NCBI GenBank assembly: GCA_027605045.1
Contig: JAQFWX010000021.1
Location: forward strand, 372,001 to 436,000
Source of the DNA: Phallus indusiatus
Lineage: Eukaryota > Basidiomycota > Agaricomycetes > Phallales > Phallaceae
Direction of reading: 5' to 3'
Length of the DNA stretch: 64,000 bases
In this document: positions 60,001 to 64,000 of the stretch, one piece after another
Position numbering within the stretch: position 1 is the first letter of the stretch
Layout: every line of letters starts with the position of its first letter
Program-made: the position numbers and the translations under genes
The notes under the pieces: generated by a model
What the model was told of the DNA's origin: nothing
Databases searched by the model: none
Seen by the model: only the letters and a program-made list of their open reading frames with translations

Positions 60001-60350
60001 ACATGTGCTACAGTAGAGGTGGTACATAGCTCTTTCCCCGATCAAGCCACATATCGGAATTCAGTTTTGCATCTAGAATGCAATACATCACGTAGATTTT
60101 CAAAGCTATATATTGGTTGTACTCGGTTGTACTCACAACCTACTTGCCGTAGAAATACGTATGCACTCTCGTACGTGCCGGTTTAACAACAAATCATTTC
60201 ATGCTTGGCATCTAATATACGAACTTCGTTCATTTCGCCTGAAAAGTTTTAACACAGGGTCCACGCGATACATAAGTACGAGCTTTCAATCGACATTTTT
60301 GAACTATCTCAAGCTCTTACAACTTTTTCGAACAGAAATACCATTTCATA
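57015..60350. other. No gene recognised
   Basis: About 3.3 kb. Frames at 57079-57339 (minus) and 59378-59734 (plus) are open but lack recognisable domains and flanking splice logic. The latter (SPEGEDVREIENFIKLQARR) is the more protein-like and could be a relic exon. Confidence 0.35.
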
Positions 60351-60356
60351 CTAGCA

Positions 60357-61872
60357 ATGTCCGTGTTCGGTTCCCGCCCAACAGCTGAAAGTGCAGCCAA
60401 AATCCTGGCCAAAGAAATCAAAGATAAAACTGGTATGACAGAACGAAGTTCCGTTGAATTATCTACCATTTTTTTCTATAGTGATCATCACTGGTGTAAC
60501 TCAAGGCGGGTTCGGTGGAGAGGCAGCGCGTGCTTTAGCTCTTTTTGGAGCCAAAGTTATCTTAGCCGGTCGTGGTCTATCCAAGTATGCTATACGAGTC
60601 ATGATACACGTATATGCGTATTTTCGCCTTCTAATAACCCTCTAGGTTGAAAGAAACAGCGGAGTCCATCAAAAAGGAAGTGCCTGATGCAGATGTGCGC
60701 GAGCTTGTCCTCGACCTGGGTTCGCAGCAATCAGTACGACAGGCTGCGACTGAAGTCCTCAAATATTCAGCACCTGTGGATGTCCTCATTCTGAATGCGG
60801 GAACTGTAAGTTTGTCCCTCCTAATCTCATTTCCGACAATTTACGTTGGTGAATTAACGTATCTTAGATGGTGACATCCCACATTAAAACTCCAGAAGGG
60901 CTTGAGCTGCAATTTGGGACAAACCATATCGGTCATTTTCTCTTCGCCAATTTAATCCTTCCAAAGCTTCTTGAGGCGCCTGCGCCTCGCGTGGTATCTG
61001 TAGCCTCAGTGTTGCATTTCGCAAGCGACATTCATTTCGACGTACGTCTCGGATTACTCTCTCGATAGAGATTTACATTACGACCTCTTATTTTTGACAG
61101 GACCTCAATCTGGAAAATGAAACCACCTACGATAAATGGGTTGCATAGTATGTAAAATTTTCGAATTATTCAGGGTTTCGATTTATGACGCCCTATCTTC
61201 TAGTGCTCAGAGTAAAACAGTGGGTTCAGTTTTGACATTAAGAAAAATAAAAGCTCATTTTACCTCCCAGGCAAACATGCTTTTCGCTTTAGAACTTGCA
61301 GAACGCTACAGGAATAAAAAGCTTCTCGCGTTTAGCTTACACGTGTGTCATTCCAACATCTACCTTGGGTGCTGTCTAACACGATTCTTTAGCCAGGAGG
61401 ATCATTGACCGGGATGACAAGCCACATGACGACGGAGGACTATATCAGGTTCTCTCATGGCTGGAATCCTGATGGTACACCAAAAGGAGATTGGGTGCGA
61501 ACACCCCAAGAATGCGCTGCAAAGTAAGTAAATCCCTAAAATTCATCGTGTCAACAGTTGCTTCATTCGATACAGCCACATCGTTGCCGGCTTTGATCCA
61601 TCTATAGCGGGTAGGCGTTATTTATGAGATGTCAGGGAGTCACATTTTCACTTACATGTCTACTTTTCTTATAGACAAAAGCGGGTCTTATTTAGTGGAA
61701 TGTCAGGTTACGGAGGATCCTCAGCACGTTCAGCCGTATGCGCGCAATAAGGTGTGTAGACCATACATAAAAATCGGAGTAACTTCCACTCATTCAATTG
61801 TAACAGACCAACGCGAAAAGGCTTTGGGAATTAAGTGAGAAAATTGTTGGACAAACGTTTGATGTCCTGTGA
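60357..61872 (+). CDS. Short-chain dehydrogenase/reductase (retinol dehydrogenase / WWOX-like)
   Basis: Eleven exons: 60357-60432, 60482-60584, 60646-60805, 60868-61041, 61101-61147, 61204-61219, 61271-61342, 61393-61523, 61576-61610, 61675-61751 and 61807-61872. They sum to 957 bp (318 residues), in phase. The Rossmann motif is VIITGVTQGGFGGEAARALA. LDLGSQQSVRQA and ILNAG follow. The active site has S in VVSVASVLHF and Y-x3-K in VAYAQSKTANM. TNHIGHF and SLHPGGSLTGM are family-typical. It should be an NADP(H)-dependent oxidoreductase; the substrate is unknown. Exon 6 is only 16 bp and carries part of the YxxxK motif. Length is normal for the extended-tail fungal members. Confidence 0.92.
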
Positions 61873-61879
61873 CATCATG

Positions 61880-62150
61880 AAAATACGGGTTGGACAAACG
61901 GACGGCTACATTTGTCCACTGAATTAGTCTACCAGCAAGGTACAGCGAATGTAAATCCACGCAGTTGATTGTTTTTCTTTCTTTCTTTTTCAGAAATAAC
62001 ATAACGAGGGATGTACTGCTTTGGAAAATTACATGCATTAGTTTTTCAGGCTTTAAAAAAGTGACATAATTGTCAGGAAAACGTGAAAATGTGGCTTTGA
62101 TAGTGCACATAATCGATACTCAACCAACTTGAACGTCATAACAATCACAC
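61880..62150. other. Short intergenic region between convergent genes
   Basis: 3' flanks of the dehydrogenase (plus) and permease (minus). No gene. Confidence 0.5.
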
Positions 62151-62153
62151 CCT

Positions 62154-64000
62154 CTAGGCTAAATCCTTTTCGCTTTTCTCTCTTCCCGATTCAACTTCGG
62201 TGACGCTTGAAGCTTCTCCGTCATTACGAGTATCCTTAGGCAGATTGGATATTGGTCCTTTGTAGTGGCGACGACCACCAAGGAAGTACCAAACCCTGCC
62301 CACAAGGATAGTCAGACCCTCGGTTAGGAGATGGACAGTTCACAGAAGTTCACGTACAGACTGAATGCTACAACGCCCAAAGTAATAACGCTAGCGTAAT
62401 TCATGTTCTTGAAAGTTGTCAATAAATAACAGGAAATTGAAATCTGAGAACAAGAGACAAACCTCTCTCGTTACGGGTTTGATGTTGGGGAAGGCGAAGA
62501 TGACGCAAACGAAGCTTAGTTTAATAGGTGTATTAGGTTGGCCTCTCGTCAAATAGGTCATATTTTGACATACCAAACCCATCTGGATCATGTGTTAACG
62601 TTGTATGTCATGAAACACAGCGATGCAAAAGAACGTACGAGCAACATATTATATTAAACGTCCATCCTAATAATCCATCTCCTAGATAAAATGGCCCTGG
62701 CACGAACTTGACATCAGGATGGTTTTGGTAGATCCTGCGAAGAATAATACTGTAATAATAATCAACCACCAATCTGATTGCAAAAAAACATTGAGCTTAC
62801 GGAATGATATAAGAAGAATCAAGTGCTATCGAAAGGAAGATCAGCTCAAGGCTTCCTACAAGAAGCACCAGACACACCCATGGCTGTCAAACTGAAAATA
62901 GCATTAGCGGCAACGGGACTGGCTAAATCTAGCAACCCTGGAAGGAAGCTAAGGAGCACGACTATCCATACGGAGTATAATGGTGTGCGGGTGTATTTAT
63001 TAACTTCTCCGAATAATCCGCGATCTGAAAGAGGGGGTCAAAACATTTAAACCCGATAACTTTATTACATTTCAGTAATAATCGTACCGGGAAAACCGTG
63101 GTCTCTTGAAAAAGCGAAAACCGTGCGTGAGTTCGCTTGGAGAGCCTGAGATGTTTACAAGTGTTAGTGTTTGATTCGGAATAATATTGACCGTTGAAAA
63201 TCACCGTTCTATAGGGATCATCGGAGTTTGGCGTTTGTTGTTGCACATGTGATATAAATTGACTACATACTGTACGACTGCGAACGCAGTAAAACAAACG
63301 AATGTCCACAAAACGAGAGCACCAGCCGTTCCCATGCGGAGTTGCATAATCTGAACTTCAATTAGACTATATTTAGAGTTGAAAGACAGTGAAACAAGAA
63401 ACATGCCTGAAGCATTGCTGAACCAGAGGGACCTGGTAAATTTTCAATCGGACCGCTGCATAAAATCAACACTATGTTGAGAAGCCATCCGATGAGACCT
63501 GTTCCGATTACCGCAATGAATATTGCGGCTAAAGTGGATCATCTTTAATCTTCTGAACGCCACATCTGCGTATTATCGGAAATTACCTGGAGCTAAAACA
63601 AGAATTTGCATGTCAGGGGAGTGCTTAATTAAAGTAGCATAAAGTGAGTTACCAGCATATGAAGCCCGTCGTACTTCCTCTCTGTTCATCAAACAATAGT
63701 TGAATCAAATCTACACCAATAATCGGATAACAAATACATACGATATATGAGCTATGCTCGTCATCCTCAGCTTCAATGAAATATCTGGAAGTAATTAATT
63801 AAGACCCACCTGTGGCATCATAGTCCTGATGGTGAGATGATTCAGATTGTGTAATTTAAGAACCAAAATAGCGTATTTACCGTCATCTGTCCAATGAGAG
63901 AGCAGGGATTCTGTCAAATAAGCTCACGAAGTATGGTGTGTGCTTACAGTCCATTGAACGCTATCAATTATTCGTCACGTCAACCTCGTATCTCATTCCC
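62154..64000 (-). CDS. GABA/choline-type amino acid permease (APC superfamily), N-terminus beyond the window
   Basis: Many short minus-strand exons read as a fungal APC transporter. In order: AHIS, EEVRRASYA, AP, then AAIFIAVIGTGLIGWLLNIV and LILCSGPIENLPGPSGSAML, IMQLRMGTAGALVLWTFVCF, DRGLFGEVNKYTRTPLYSVW, VVLLSFLPGLLDLASPVAAN, AIFSLTAM, LDSSYIIP, RIYQNHPDVKFVPGPFYLGD, LLGWTFNIICC, FVCVIFAFPNIKPVTRE, NMNYASVITLGVVAFSL and VWYFLGGRRHYKGP, then an acidic tail ending EKSEKDLA and TAG at 62154-62156. SEE...R.A...P is the conserved motif of the Uga4/Hnm1 group. It is an integral membrane importer. All junctions I checked keep phase. The AP micro-exon near 63588-63593 is only about six bases. Confidence 0.85.

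Overview
The window is nuclear DNA of a filamentous basidiomycete, most likely an Agaricomycete (mushroom-forming fungus). Genes are split by many introns of about 50-60 bp with GT(A/G)NGT donors. There is a class I hydrophobin, a fungal-type GAPDH and large, decaying transposons, and there are no operons. I cannot name the species. All exon models below were spliced by eye and checked for frame; no database search was possible.

Conserved single genes are GAPDH (22.3-23.9 kb), UDP-N-acetylglucosamine pyrophosphorylase (51.9-53.6 kb), a hydrophobin (56.4-56.9 kb, minus), a short-chain dehydrogenase (60.4-61.9 kb), a GABA/amino-acid permease running off the right edge (minus), a small secreted RlpA-like double-psi beta-barrel protein (47.1-47.7 kb, minus), and a fungal trypsin-fold-like protein running off the left edge (minus).

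The most distinctive local feature is a dispersed family of five four-exon genes, called here the GSCY family after a conserved DGSCY motif near the C-terminus. Copies lie at 6.7, 12.0 and 19.7 kb (minus strand) and at 42.7 and 49.8 kb (plus strand), with a sixth 3'-end relic at 2.0 kb. Copies 1 and 3 are intact; copies 2, 4 and 5 carry frameshifts, stops or lost starts. All five keep the same conserved block 59-70 bp upstream of the start.

From about 27.8 to 42.4 kb lies a DNA transposon with two genes. One encodes a roughly 1085-residue DDE-type transposase with zinc-binding motifs. The other encodes an intact 479-residue XPG/FEN1-like nuclease. The pairing resembles the Academ (AcademX) transposons. 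The transposase gene has been hit three times: by a solo LTR in exon 1, a 7.7-kb Ty3/gypsy element in intron 1, and a solo LTR of another family in exon 4. Each insertion has a perfect 5-bp target duplication, and removing them leaves the whole reading frame open. The gypsy element itself carries two further solo LTRs and a 379-bp inverted-repeat element, each with its own 5-bp duplication.

Between these blocks are gene ruins: a TPR (RPAP3/Tah1-type) pseudogene, a cytochrome P450 relic, a DUF6533-type membrane-protein relic, a duplicated RlpA fragment split from its upstream region by a CACTA-like non-autonomous element, and a helical-bundle gene with an apparent in-frame stop. The region looks like a fast-evolving accessory segment around a few housekeeping genes.
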